Shown: positions 55,812 through 64,000 of the stretch, piece after piece
How positions within the stretch are numbered: the stretch's first letter is position 1
How the letters are laid out: every line of letters starts with the position of its first letter
Origin: Prado023 sp963706885
GTDB lineage: Bacteria; Actinomycetota; Actinomycetes; S36-B12; CAIYMF01
NCBI GenBank assembly: GCA_963706885.1
Contig: CAVPNX010000021.1
Location: forward strand, 62,001-126,000
Direction of reading: 5' to 3'
DNA: 64,000 bases
Position numbers and translations under genes: made by a program
The notes under the pieces: model-generated
Told to the model about the DNA's origin: nothing
Databases searched by the model: none
Seen by the model: the letters and a program-made list of their open reading frames with translations, nothing else

Positions 55812-57166
55812 GTGCAAACCCTGCATGTCATCTCGCACACCCACTGGGACCGCGAGTGGTACCTGACGTTCCAGCAGTTCCGTCTCAAGCTCGTCCACAT
55901 GGTCGACAAGCTGCTCGACATCCTCGAGGCGGATCCCGAGTACCGGTACTTCATGCTCGACGGCCAGACCATCGTGCTGGACGACTATCTGCAGATGCGC
56001 CCCGAGCGGGAGGCCGTCCTGCGCGAACACATCGAGGCCGGGCGCATCCTGATCGGTCCGTGGCACATCCTCTCGGACATGTTCCTGGTCAGCCCCGAGG
56101 CGCAGATCCGCAACCTGCTCGAGGGGGCGCGCACCGCGACCAGGTTCGGTCCGAAGATGCCGGTGGGGTACAGCCCGGATCCGTTCGGCAACCACGGCCA
56201 GGTTCCCCAGATGCTGCGGGGGTTCGGGATCGGGACGGCCTGCCTGTGGCGTGGTGTCGGTGACCTGCCCACCGAGCTCTGGTGGGACTCCCCGGACGGG
56301 TCCCGGGTGCTCCTGGCCTACCTGCGCAACAGCTACGGCAACGGAGCCAACCTGCCGGTCCACAACGCCGAGGCCTTCGCGGCACAGGTCGTCCTCGAGG
56401 CCGAGAGGCTCGCCACGCACTCCGTGGTTTGACCGACCACCTGCTCATGCTGGGCACGGACCACATGGAGCCCTCGCCATACACGTCCGGTGCGCTGGCG
56501 TACGCCAACGGGCGCCTGTCCGACCTGCTTCTGGTCCACTCCACGTTGCCTGACTACGTCGCCCGTGTGAACGATCAGGTCGCGGCGCTCCCGTCGGACC
56601 TCCCGGTCCTCACCGGCGAGCTGCGCGAGTGCAGCAACTCGCACCTGCTGCCCGGGGTCCTGTCCGCCCGCATGTGGATCAAGCAGCGCAACCACGCCAG
56701 CGAGACGCTGCTGGAGAGGTGGGCCGAGCCGTTCAGCGTCTTCGCCGAGCGGATGACTACCGTCGACACGTCGCTGACCACCCCCGAGGCGATCGCCGCG
56801 AACCGGATCTGGAACGTGGCTCCGCTGCTGCGCCAGGCGTGGCGGATCCTGATGGAGAACCATCCGCACGACTCGATCTGCGGCTGCTCCATCGACCAGG
56901 TGCACGAGGAGATGCGCCCACGGTTCGACCAGGCCGACCAGATCGCCGAGGAGATCTCCCTGCAGGCACTGCAGGCGATCTCCCGAGCAGTGGATACGAC
57001 GGCCGAGGGGGCGGTGTCGGCGTTGGTTGTGTTCAACCCGTTGTCGTCCGCGCGCCGGGACGTGGTGGAAGTTGCCCTCAAGCTCCCGGACGACGTCGAG
57101 GCCTTCGAGCTGGTGGACGGCGGGGGTGCGTCGATCGCCTACGAGTTCGTCGGCGGCCACCGCTGA
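55812..57166 (+). CDS. GH38 alpha-mannosidase, frameshifted and cut off by the contig junction
   Basis: The first half of a GH38 retaining alpha-mannosidase (full length normally 850-1,050 residues). The zinc site HTHWDREW is at residues 9-16 and the nucleophile Asp in GYSPDPFGNHGQ near 122. A stop at about 56,430 interrupts the frame after THSVV; the next frame continues with LTDHLLMLGTDHMEPSP, so one base is missing or extra. The middle helical region (WNVAPLLRQAWRILMENHPHDSICGCSIDQVH) is present. At YEFVGGHR the sequence ends abruptly in unrelated DNA, and the last 500 or so residues are missing. Cytosolic; expected role is trimming of mannosides. Confidence 0.87.
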
Positions 57167-57175
57167 TTGGCTTTC
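57160..57175. other. junction between two unrelated genomes (assembly chimera)
   Basis: Left of about 57,165 the sequence is G/C-rich mannosidase coding DNA; right of it, starting at TTGGCTTTCAGG, codon use changes at once (TTT, ATT, GAT, TTG frequent) and the reading belongs to the middle of a glycosyltransferase. Both genes are cut within conserved domains in the same orientation. No repeat, integrase, tRNA or insertion sequence is at the joint. Confidence 0.85.
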
Positions 57176-57672
57176 AGGTCGCATGTTTTCCCACGAAGGC
57201 GTATCGCGACTGGCCGGAAGCCCATTTCATAGACCTCTGCAAGCGCGTGCTGGCGCTCAAGCCCGATGCCGCATTCGTGATATTCGGTGGCCCCGACGAC
57301 CGCGAGAAAGTCTCGCGAATACAGGCCGCCCTGGGTCCGATGGCTGTCGATCTGGCCGGGTTGTCGTTACGCAAGACGGCCGGTGTCATGTCCTTTCTTG
57401 ATGCCTATGTCGGTGTCGATACCGGGCCAACCCACATCATGGGCTGCTTCGATATTCCGCTTGTCGCGCTCTATCATTGCAAGCTGCCACACCGGTGCTA
57501 CGGGGCCCAAGACCACCCGTATGATTTTTTCGTTGAACATCCGCGCCAGGGTGGTCTGTGCGATGAAACGACGCCGATGGGCGAGCTTGGCGTCGATGCC
57601 GTATTTGCACGTTTGCTCGAAGCGCTGGATGCGCGGGCTGCTTTGCGTTCGGACGAAGGGGAGAAGCAATGA
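57167..57672 (+). CDS. glycosyltransferase family 9 (heptosyltransferase) C-terminal fragment
   Basis: About 168 residues of the C-terminal Rossmann domain of an ADP-heptose:LPS heptosyltransferase-like GT9. It begins at IGFQVACFPTKAYRDWP, the strand that in intact enzymes starts the second half (VGIxPGSxxxxKRWP), and includes VIFGGPDDREKV, DLAGLSLRKTAGVMSFLDAYVGVDTGPTHIMG with the nucleotide-sugar-binding GxDTGPxH, and LYHCKLPHRCYGA. The N-terminal half is missing, replaced by the mannosidase. The TGA overlaps the next start (ATGA). Role: LPS core or glycan synthesis in a Gram-negative. Confidence 0.87.
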
Positions 57673-58277
57673 TCAGGAGTTCTCAGGTGACCGCGTTTCA
57701 TCAGCAATGCCTCGCCCGGGACGGCTGGCCGGCATTGGAAGCCGCCGTTCCTGCCGGGGAGCATAAGGTTTGGGAATGGATTCTCGCCAACCATCGATTC
57801 AACAGCCTTTTGTGGGCGGAGGAGGATCTGGCGCGGCGCCGCGAGGTGCCGGACAGTGATATTGCCAAGAACAAGCGAGCTATCGACGGATTCAATCAGG
57901 CGCGCAATGATGCGGTAGAGCGTATCGACGAGGAAATCCTGGTTGCCCTGGGCAATGTCGAGCACTCGCCGATCGCCCGCCAGCATTCAGAGACGGCGGG
58001 CATGATGGTTGACCGGCTTTCGATCATGAGCCTCAAGATCCGGGCAATGGGTGCTCAAGCCGACCGTGCCGAGGCCAGCCTCGAGCATCGTGAAGCATGC
58101 CGGCTCAAACTTGAACGTTTGCGCGAACAGTGTGCCGACCTCGCGACCTGCCTTGATGACTTGTTGGAAGGCATGGCTGCCGGCCAGAGGTATTTCAAGA
58201 TTTATCGCCAGTTCAAGATGTACAACGATCCATCCCTGAACCCCTGCCTTTACGGCAGCAAGGCCTCGAGCGGGTGA
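57669..58277 (+). CDS. DUF4254 domain protein
   Basis: A 202-residue protein of the DUF4254 family, found in surface polysaccharide clusters of Gram-negatives. Visible: FHQQCLARDGWP, NHRFNSLLWAEEDLARRREVPDSDIAKNKRAIDGFNQARNDAVERIDEEIL, and long charged helices with HREACRLKLERLREQCADLATCLDDLLEG. Cytosolic, function unknown. It is translationally coupled to the GT9 gene by a 4-nt overlap. Codon use is much less G/C-biased than in the first 57 kb. Confidence 0.85.
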   Translation: MIRSSQVTAFHQQCLARDGWPALEAAVPAGEHKVWEWILANHRFNSLLWAEEDLARRREVPDSDIAKNKRAIDGFNQARNDAVERIDEEILVALGNVEHSPIARQHSETAGMMVDRLSIMSLKIRAMGAQADRAEASLEHREACRLKLERLREQCADLATCLDDLLEGMAAGQRYFKIYRQFKMYNDPSLNPCLYGSKASSG

Positions 58278-58378
58278 GGGCTGTGGGCTGTCTCGTTGCC
58301 GTCTATGCCGCGCTTCATCTTCGACCGGAAGATGAGCTTGTCGGTGGCTGGTCTTAATCGAAACCTTCTGAGCAAGAT

Positions 58379-59597
58379 ATGCGCCGGATCAATCTGAACT
58401 CCGCTGAGCAATGGGCGCTGTTGGCGATGGTTGCCTTCTTGCCCGCGCTTGAGGCGCCCAAGAAGATTGCTGTCGTTTTGTACCTGGTTTTCTGGGTAAT
58501 CAATCGGTGGCGATCAAAGGAATGGGGTGGATCCTTGTCAGGCTGGGATTTCGTTGTGCTTGCCCTGATTGGCGGTGCATACGCCTCGGCGGCCTTGGTG
58601 CCTTTTGGCCAGACAAGGGCCTGGGTGCTGCCAATGATGTCCTGATCTATGGTCTGGTCTTCCTTGCCTTGCGGCGCAGCCGGTTCGAGGAAAAATTCCT
58701 CTGGCGCTTGTTCGCGGTGGCAATCGTGGCCACGCTATTGACTCTGCTCTACGGATACTGGGGCTTGCTGGTAACCAAGAAGCGCGTATTTCTGGGACTC
58801 AATTCCGTCGGGCACGTCAACCACAGCGCAATCTACATGGCCATCATTTTCTCGATGGCTTGGCCTGGGCCGGCGCTGCGATTGGCTCATGGCGGCAGCG
58901 CGCCTTGCTTTGGGCAGGCGTCGCGATGTTATGGCTCTCGCTTTTCGTCTCGGGGGCACGGGGCGCGCTGATTCCCGTAGTAATTTTCGTCTTGCTGTGG
59001 CTTTTTGCACGGGCAATGATGATGCGACGCGCGCTTTGGAAGCCGGTTCTGCTGGTCTTGGTGATGCTTGGCGGGGCTGTCGCCCTGGTTCCAGGCGTTG
59101 TGCAAAAGACCAAGGATAATATCGAGGCGAAGGAACTGGCCTCGCGTCGCCCCGCACTGGCCAAGGTTGCACTGCTGGCAGCGCGAGAGTATCCGGTGTT
59201 TGGCGTCGGCATCAGCAATTTCGCCAAGATTGATCCGGAAGTGGCGGCCCGCTGGCAGGAGAAGAGCGGTCAGGTTTTTGATCCGCAGGACCTGTATTTT
59301 TCTACGCATTCCCACAACCTGTACTTCAACACGCTCGCGGAGCGAGGGCTGACAGGCCTCTTGCCTCTTCTGGTGTTTCTCGCGGGCATCGGGCTTGCCT
59401 TGCTTCGCAGTCGCCCAGCGGCTGCTTCGACCTCATTGCAACAGACGCTCTGGGGTGCAGCCCTGGGGGCTTGGGTTATCACTGCCGTCGGGGGCGTTTT
59501 CAACACGACACTGCATCATGAACATGCATTGATTGCGATGGTCGTGTTCGGTATCTGGCTAGCCCAATCCCGGCCCCGACCAGGCGAGGCCGGCTAG
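58379..59597 (+). CDS. O-antigen ligase (WaaL/Wzy_C family), frameshifted twice
   Basis: A multi-helix inner-membrane protein of about 405 residues read in three frames: MRRINLNSAEQWALLAM to about 58,625, then LIYGLVFLALRRSRFEEKFLWRLF to about 58,860, then WLSLFVSGARGALIPVVIFVLLW to the stop at 59597. The ligase signature lies near the end: STHSHNLYFNTLAERGLTGLLPLL, with the periplasmic His-x-x-Asn region, and REYPVFGVGISNF. It would join O-antigen or a similar polymer to lipid A-core. It follows DUF4254 by 100 nt. Confidence 0.82.
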
Positions 59598-59635
59598 GAC
59601 TTCTTGCTGCGCCATGCCAACGGACCAGAATTGGC

Positions 59636-62362
59636 CTAATGCGCCGCCTCCCAGTTCGGCCCGACCCCGACCTCGACCACCAGCGGCACTTTGAGCGTTG
59701 CCACGTGGCTCATCAGGCGGGTCAGGTGGGTGCGGACTTCCATCAGTTCGCCATCCGGTACTTCCAGCACCAGTTCGTCATGGACCTGCAGCACCAGGCG
59801 TGATTTCAATCGCGTGGCTTCTCAGCCAGTGCTGGACGGCGATCATCGCCAGCTTGATCAGGTCGGCGGCGGTGCCCTGCATCGGCGCGTTGATCGCGGC
59901 GCGCTCGGCGCCCTGGCGGCGCATCGCCTTGCTGGAGCGGATTTCCGGGAACCACAGGCGGCGGCCGAAGGCGGTCTCGACATAGCCCTGCTGCCGGGCC
60001 GACTCGCGCGTGCTTCTTCCATGTAGCGGGCGACGCCGGGGTAGCGGGCGAAGTAGCGGTCGATGTAGGTCTGCGCGGCGCCGCGCTCGAGTCCGAGCTG
60101 GCGGGCGAGGCCGAAGGCGCTCATGCCGTAGATCAGGCCGAAGTTGATGGTCTTGGCGACGCGGCGCTGGTCGGGGCCGACTTCGAGCGGGGTGACGCCA
60201 AAGATCTCGCCGGCGGTGGCGCGGTGCACGTCCTCGCCGTGGGCGAAGGCGTCGAGCAGGCGCTCGTCGCCCGAAAGGTGGGCCATGATGCGCAGTTCGA
60301 TCTGCGAATAGTCGGCCGAGACGATGCTGCTGCCCGGCGGGGCGACGAAGGCGGTGCGGATGCGCCGGCCCTCCTCGGTGCGTACCGGGATGTTCTGCAG
60401 GTTGGGGTCGCTGGAGGCGAGCCGCCCGGTCACCGCCGACGGCCTGCGAGAAGTGGTATGCACGCGGCCGGTTCGCGGGTTGATCATGCGCGGCAGTTTG
60501 TCGGTGTAGGTGCCTTTGAGCTTGGCCAGGCTGCGGTGTTCGAGCAGCAGCTTGGGCAGCGGGTAGTCGAGCGCGAGCTCGGAGAGCACCTCCTCGTCGG
60601 TGGACGGGCCGCCGGAGGCGGTTTTTTTCTTGACCGGCAGGCCGAGCTTGTCGAACAGGATGTCGCCGAGCTGCTTGGGCGAAGCCAGGTTGAACGGCTG
60701 GCCGGCGAGTTCATGGGCCTGCGTTTCGAGCGCCATGATCTTCTGGCCGATCTCGTGGCTTTGGCGGGCCAGCGGCTCGCCGTCGATCAGGATGCCGGTA
60801 CGCTCCATGCGCCAGATCACCTGCCGTGACCGGCATTTCGATGTCGTGGTAGATGCGCGACAGTCCGCGTCTCCCCGGCGAATCGCGGATGCAGCGCGTG
60901 ATGGACGCGCAGCGTGACGTCGGCGTCCTCGGCGGCATAGGTCGCGGCGCGTTCGATGTCGACCTGGTCGAAGCCGATCTGCCTGGCGCCCTTGCCGCAC
61001 AGGTCGTCGTAGGCGATGGTGGCGAGGCCGAGGTGGCGGTGCACAGCTGGCCGAGGTCGTGGCCCTTGTCCGATTCGAGCACGTAGGACTGGAGCATCGT
61101 GTCGTGGGCGATGCCGGCCAGCGCGATGCCGTGGTTGGCGAAGACGTGCTGGTCGTACTTGGCGTTCTGCAGCACTTTTTGTGCGCGTCGCGCATTCCAG
61201 CCAGGGCTTCAGCCGGGCCAGCACTTCGTCGCGCGGCAACTGGTCGGCGACGCCGGGGCGGTGTGGGCGAGCGGGATGTAGCAGGCCTCGCCAGGCGTCG
61301 ACCGACGAGCGAAATGCCGACAATGCGCGCGGCGAAGGGGTCGAGGCTGGTGGTTTCGGTGTCGAGCGCGGTGAGTTCGGCGGCTTCGATCTTGGCCAGC
61401 CAGGCGTCGAATTGCGCCCAGGTGAGGACGGTTTCGTAGCTGACGGCGACGGGTCGCCGCGGATGCGTGGGCGCTGGCCGTCGCCGGTTCGCTCGGCGGC
61501 GGGGTCGGCGGCCGGGGCTGTCCAGTTCGCGCAGCCAGGTGCGGAATTCGAAGCGCCCGTAACAGCTCGCGCAGCGTTTCGCGTGTCGCGGCGGCGTGGC
61601 GGTCAGTCGTCCGGGGCCGGCAGGTCGGCAGGTCGCAGACGACGGTGACCAGCTTCCGGCCGAGCGGCAGGAAGTCGAGGTGGTCGCGCAGGTTCTGGCC
61701 GACCACGCCGCCGATTTCGTCGGCATGGGCGACGATGCCGTCGAGCGAGCCGTATTGCTCGAGCCATTTGACGGCGGTCTTCGGGCCGCATTTCTGGACG
61801 CCCGGCACGCCGTCGACGGTGTCGCCGACCAGCGCCAGGTAATCGACCATCTGCGCCGGCGGCACGCCGAACTTCGCCGCGACGCCGGCCTCGTCGAGCA
61901 GTTCGTTGCTCATCGTGTTGTACCAGCGCACGTGCGGGCCGACCAGTTGGGTCAGGTCCTTGTCGCCGGTGGAAATCAGGGTTTCGACGCCGTCGACCGC
62001 GGCACGCTGTGGCCAGCGTGCCGATGACGTCGTCGGCCTCGACGCCGTCGACCATCAGCAGCGGCCAGCCGGCGGCCCGGATCGCGGCATGCAGCGGTTC
62101 GATCTGGCCGACCATTTCGTCGCGGCATCGGCGGCCGGTGCGCCTTGTACTCCGGGTACCAGTCGTCGCGGAAGGTCTTGCCCTTGGCGTCGAAGACGAC
62201 CGCCTTGTAGTCCGCCTTGTAGTCGCTTTCCAGCCGGCGTAGCATGTTCAGCACGCCGTAGAGGGCGCCGGTCGGCTCGCCGGCCTGGTTGCGCAGGTCG
62301 GGCAGGGCATGGAAGGCGCGGTAGAGGTAGGACGAACCGTCCACCAACAACAGGAGAGGCAT
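59636..62362 (-). CDS. polA: DNA polymerase I, with at least eleven frameshifts
   Basis: A full-length polA (about 905 residues expected) read in alternating frames. Present in order: the 5'-3' exonuclease start MPLLLLVDGSSYLYRAFHAL, GVEADDVIGTLA, and DTVDGVPGVQKCGPKTAVKWL; the 3'-5' exonuclease ALDTETTSLDP; then the polymerase with motif A DYSQIELRIMAHLSGDE, motif B KTINFGLIYGMSAFGL, motif C VHDELVLEV, and the usual end PNWEAAH before TAG (59636-59638). Breaks occur near 62,125, 62,005, 61,620, 61,560, 61,300, 61,255, 61,190, 61,040, 60,870, 60,820, 60,440, 60,000 and 59,815. All domains remain, so sequencing error is the likely cause. Its start lies 5 nt from the divergent LOG gene. Confidence 0.9.
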
Positions 62363-62367
62363 CAGTC

Positions 62368-63097
62368 GTGACGGAAAGCGAAAAACTGGTGATGGGCGTG
62401 GAATCCGAGGCCCTGTTGCAATCGGCATCGGCGCGGGAGTCCTGGCGGATTTTCGGCATTATGTCAGAGTTCGTCGAGGCGACCGACCGGCTGGCGGCGA
62501 TCAAGCCGGCCGTGACCATTTTCGGCAGCGCCCGCGTGACGCCGGGCTCCCCGTATTACGACCTGGCGGAGAGGACCGCGCGGCTGCTCTCCGATTCCGG
62601 CTTCTCGGTCATTTCGGGCGGCGGGCCGGGCATCATGGAGGCCGCCAACAAGGGGGCGTTCCACGGCAAGTCGCCGTCGGTCGGCCTCAACATCCAGTTG
62701 CCGCACGAGCAGCAGGCGAACCACTATCAGGACATCTCGCAGACCTTCCGCCACTTCTTCGCGCGCAAGTACATGTTCGTCCGCTTCGCCAGCGCCTATG
62801 TCGTCATGCCCGGCGGCTTCGGCACGCTCGACGAGCTGATGGAAGCGCTCACTCTCATCCAGACCGGCAAGGCGCGGAAGATTCCGCTGATCCTGATGTG
62901 CTCGGATTTCTGGCAGGGCATGATCGACTGGTTCGCGACCCGGCTGGTCGAGGAGAGGCTGGTCGATCCCGAGGACATCGGCCTGATCCAGTTGATCGAC
63001 GAGCCGGAGCAAGGTCGTCGAGGCCATCTTCAAGCATTACGAGGCGCGTCCGTTCGCTCCGCTGCCGAGCGAGCGCGAGATGTTGCTCAACCTGTAA
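62368..63097 (+). CDS. LOG-family protein (TIGR00730-like, long form), frameshifted end
   Basis: A protein of about 243 residues related to LOG/cytokinin-activating phosphoribohydrolases, which release nucleobases from nucleoside monophosphates. Visible: AVTIFGSARVTPGSPYYD, the signature GGGPGIMEAANKGA and PGGFGTLDELMEALTLIQ. GTG at 62368 follows AGGAGAGG, which itself lies across the divergent polA start. An extra base near 63,010 moves the frame; in the corrected frame the protein ends KHYEARPFAPLPSEREML and stops at TAA 63095-63097. Without correction it would run 29 nt further. Confidence 0.87.
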
Positions 63098-63131
63098 TAG
63101 AATCGCGGTCAGATCTTTCAGGATAATCCCC

Positions 63132-63464
63132 ATGCGCCGTCTGCTTCCTCTCCTTCTGCTCGCCGCCCTGCCTGTCTGGGCCCAGAAATCCGATCTCCAG
63201 CCGCTGCCGGCGGTGCCGCCGCCGCCGCCGGGCATGGAGGCCTTCGATGCCGCGCTCGAGCCGCAGGTCACCATCGTCAAGACCGAGCGCGAGACCCGCG
63301 AGGAGTATCCGCAGCAACGGCAGGCTCTACATGGTCAGGGTGACCCCGGCGGTCGGCCCGCCTACTACCTGGTCGACAAGCAGGGCGACGGCAATTTCGT
63401 CCAGCAGGACACCATCGTCGGGCAGCCGACGCGGCCGCCGATGTGGATCATCCGCTCCTGGTAA
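63132..63464 (+). CDS. DUF2782 domain protein, frameshifted
   Basis: An exported protein of about 110 residues: signal peptide MRRLLPLLLLAALPVWA, a proline run (PAVPPPPPG), then VTIVKTERETREEY. The conserved part RLYMVRVTPAVGP is read in a second frame and PAYYLVDKQGDGNF in the first again, so two indels lie between about 63,310 and 63,360. It ends RPPMWIIRSW at TAA. DUF2782 proteins usually sit near polA and thrB in betaproteobacteria, as here; function unknown. Confidence 0.8.
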   Translation: MRRLLPLLLLAALPVWAQKSDLQPLPAVPPPPPGMEAFDAALEPQVTIVKTERETREEYPQQRQALHGQGDPGGRPAYYLVDKQGDGNFVQQDTIVGQPTRPPMWIIRSW

Positions 63465-63467
63465 GAC

Positions 63468-64000
63468 TTGTCGGTCTACACGACGGTCGGGCGTGACGAA
63501 CTTGCGTCCTGGCTGGCGCCGCTCGGCGTCGGCACGCCCGAGGAGCTCGCCGGCATCGCCGCCGGCATCCAGAACTCCAATTACTTCGTCACCGCCGGCG
63601 GCCGCCGCTGGGTGCTGACTGTCTTCGAGCATCTGGCGCCCGCGCGAGCTCGACTTCTACCTTGCCCTGCAGGAGCACCTCGCGGCGCGCGGCGATTCCC
63701 TGCCCGCGCCCGCAGCCGGATGCCGACGGGGCGCCTGTGGCGGCCGCTCGCCGGCAAGCCGGCGGCGCTGTTCAATTGCCTGCCGGGTGCGTGCGTCGAA
63801 GCACGCCGACGCCGGCGCATTGCCGGGCGCTCGGCGACGATGCTGGCGCGCCTGCACGCTGGCCGGCGCCGATTTTCCTGCGCCGCTGCCGAATCCCTGC
63901 GGCGCCGCCTGGCGCGAAGCGACCGGGCGCGCGCTGGCGCCGGCGCTTTCCGCCGACGAGCGCGGTCGAACTGCTCGCCGAACTCGATTTCCAGGCGCGC
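63468..64000 (+). CDS. thrB: homoserine kinase (ThrB, choline-kinase-like type), partial and frameshifted
   Basis: The N-terminal part of a homoserine kinase of the proteobacterial aminoglycoside-phosphotransferase-like fold. It opens SVYTTVGRDELASWLAPLGVG, then ELAGIAAGIQNSNYFVTAGG and WVLTVFEHLAP, matching the family start closely. The start codon reads TTG (63468), possibly a miscall of ATG. After about 63,640 the frame changes (LDFYLALQEHLAARGDSLPAP in one frame, GKPAALFNCLPGA in another), and the gene runs off the window. Function: ATP-dependent phosphorylation of homoserine in threonine synthesis. Confidence 0.8.
   Translation, partial: MSVYTTVGRDELASWLAPLGVGTPEELAGIAAGIQNSNYFVTAGGRRWVLTVFEHLAPARARLLPCPAGAPRGARRFPARARSRMPTGRLWRPLAGKPAALFNCLPGACVEARRRRRIAGRSATMLARLHAGRRRFSCAAAESLRRRLARSDRARAGAGAFRRRARSNCSPNSISRR

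Noticed and set aside
56425..56435. TGA inside the mannosidase as a selenocysteine codon
   Set aside because: The conserved continuation is in a different frame, so recoding TGA would not restore the protein; an indel does.
57167..64000. The proteobacterial block as a horizontally acquired island
   Set aside because: It contains core housekeeping genes (polA, thrB), has no integrase, repeat or tRNA at its edge, cuts two genes at one point and has a different error density. A chimera explains all of this.

Overview
The window is two unrelated genomes joined in one sequence. Positions 1 to about 57,165 are high-GC DNA with strong G/C third-position bias and actinobacterial gene content: a group II truncated haemoglobin, an actinobacterial-type aminopeptidase N, an LCP cell-wall ligase, DUF1015, DUF1707, a furA-katG pair, and many leaderless genes whose -10 box sits 6-7 nt before the start codon. 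From about 57,165 to 64,000 the sequence is proteobacterial, probably betaproteobacterial (inference): a heptosyltransferase-type GT9 tail, DUF4254, an O-antigen ligase, DNA polymerase I, a LOG-family protein, DUF2782 and a ThrB-type homoserine kinase. The switch falls in the middle of an alpha-mannosidase gene and joins it to the middle of a glycosyltransferase gene. An assembly chimera is therefore much more likely than transfer.

Layout of the actinobacterial part. 0-11 kb holds general carbon and peptide metabolism: isochorismatase-like hydrolase, GH13 alpha-glucosidase, globin, SDR-DUF2867 protein, MscS channel, MalQ, PepN, RpiB. 11-21 kb holds a CYTH protein, PBP4-type carboxypeptidase, ornithine transaminase, HerA-like ATPase, LCP protein, PfkB kinase, DUF1015 and a YbhB-like protein. 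21-26 kb holds a heme-oxygenase-like monooxygenase, acyl-CoA dehydrogenase, UTP-glucose-1-phosphate uridylyltransferase and a molybdopterin oxidoreductase with its cytochrome b. 25.8-40.7 kb is a carbohydrate locus: ABC importer, GH1 and GH3 glucosidases, a 1,147-residue GH94/GH149/GH161-like phosphorylase, a GalM-like epimerase, an MsmX-type ATPase and a LacI regulator. 40.7-57.2 kb holds katG-furA, a secreted protease, CorA, methylglyoxal synthase, an AbgT transporter, an ArsR-AHSA1 pair, an M28 peptidase, a CDF transporter, and the start of a GH38 mannosidase.

The carbohydrate locus is the most coherent system. Four near-identical palindromes (core GAGAGCGCTCTC) each lie on or next to a recognisable promoter: that of the binding-protein/permease/GH1/lacI operon, of the phosphorylase, of the ATPase, and of the small lipoprotein plus GH3. 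The LacI protein at the end of the importer operon is the obvious candidate repressor. The predicted flow is import of beta-gluco-oligosaccharides, cytosolic phosphorolysis by the large phosphorylase, and trimming by GH1 and GH3; the substrate is inferred, not shown.

Many genes are interrupted by single-base frameshifts that leave both halves conserved (LCP, DUF1015, molybdopterin oxidoreductase, GH1, GH3, AHSA1, M28, GH38; in the proteobacterial part the O-antigen ligase, polA, LOG, DUF2782 and thrB). These look like consensus errors of an indel-prone sequencing method, not decay. They are roughly ten times denser in the last 7 kb than before it, as expected if that part came from a less covered genome. 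No tRNA, rRNA, CRISPR array, insertion sequence or phage gene was seen.
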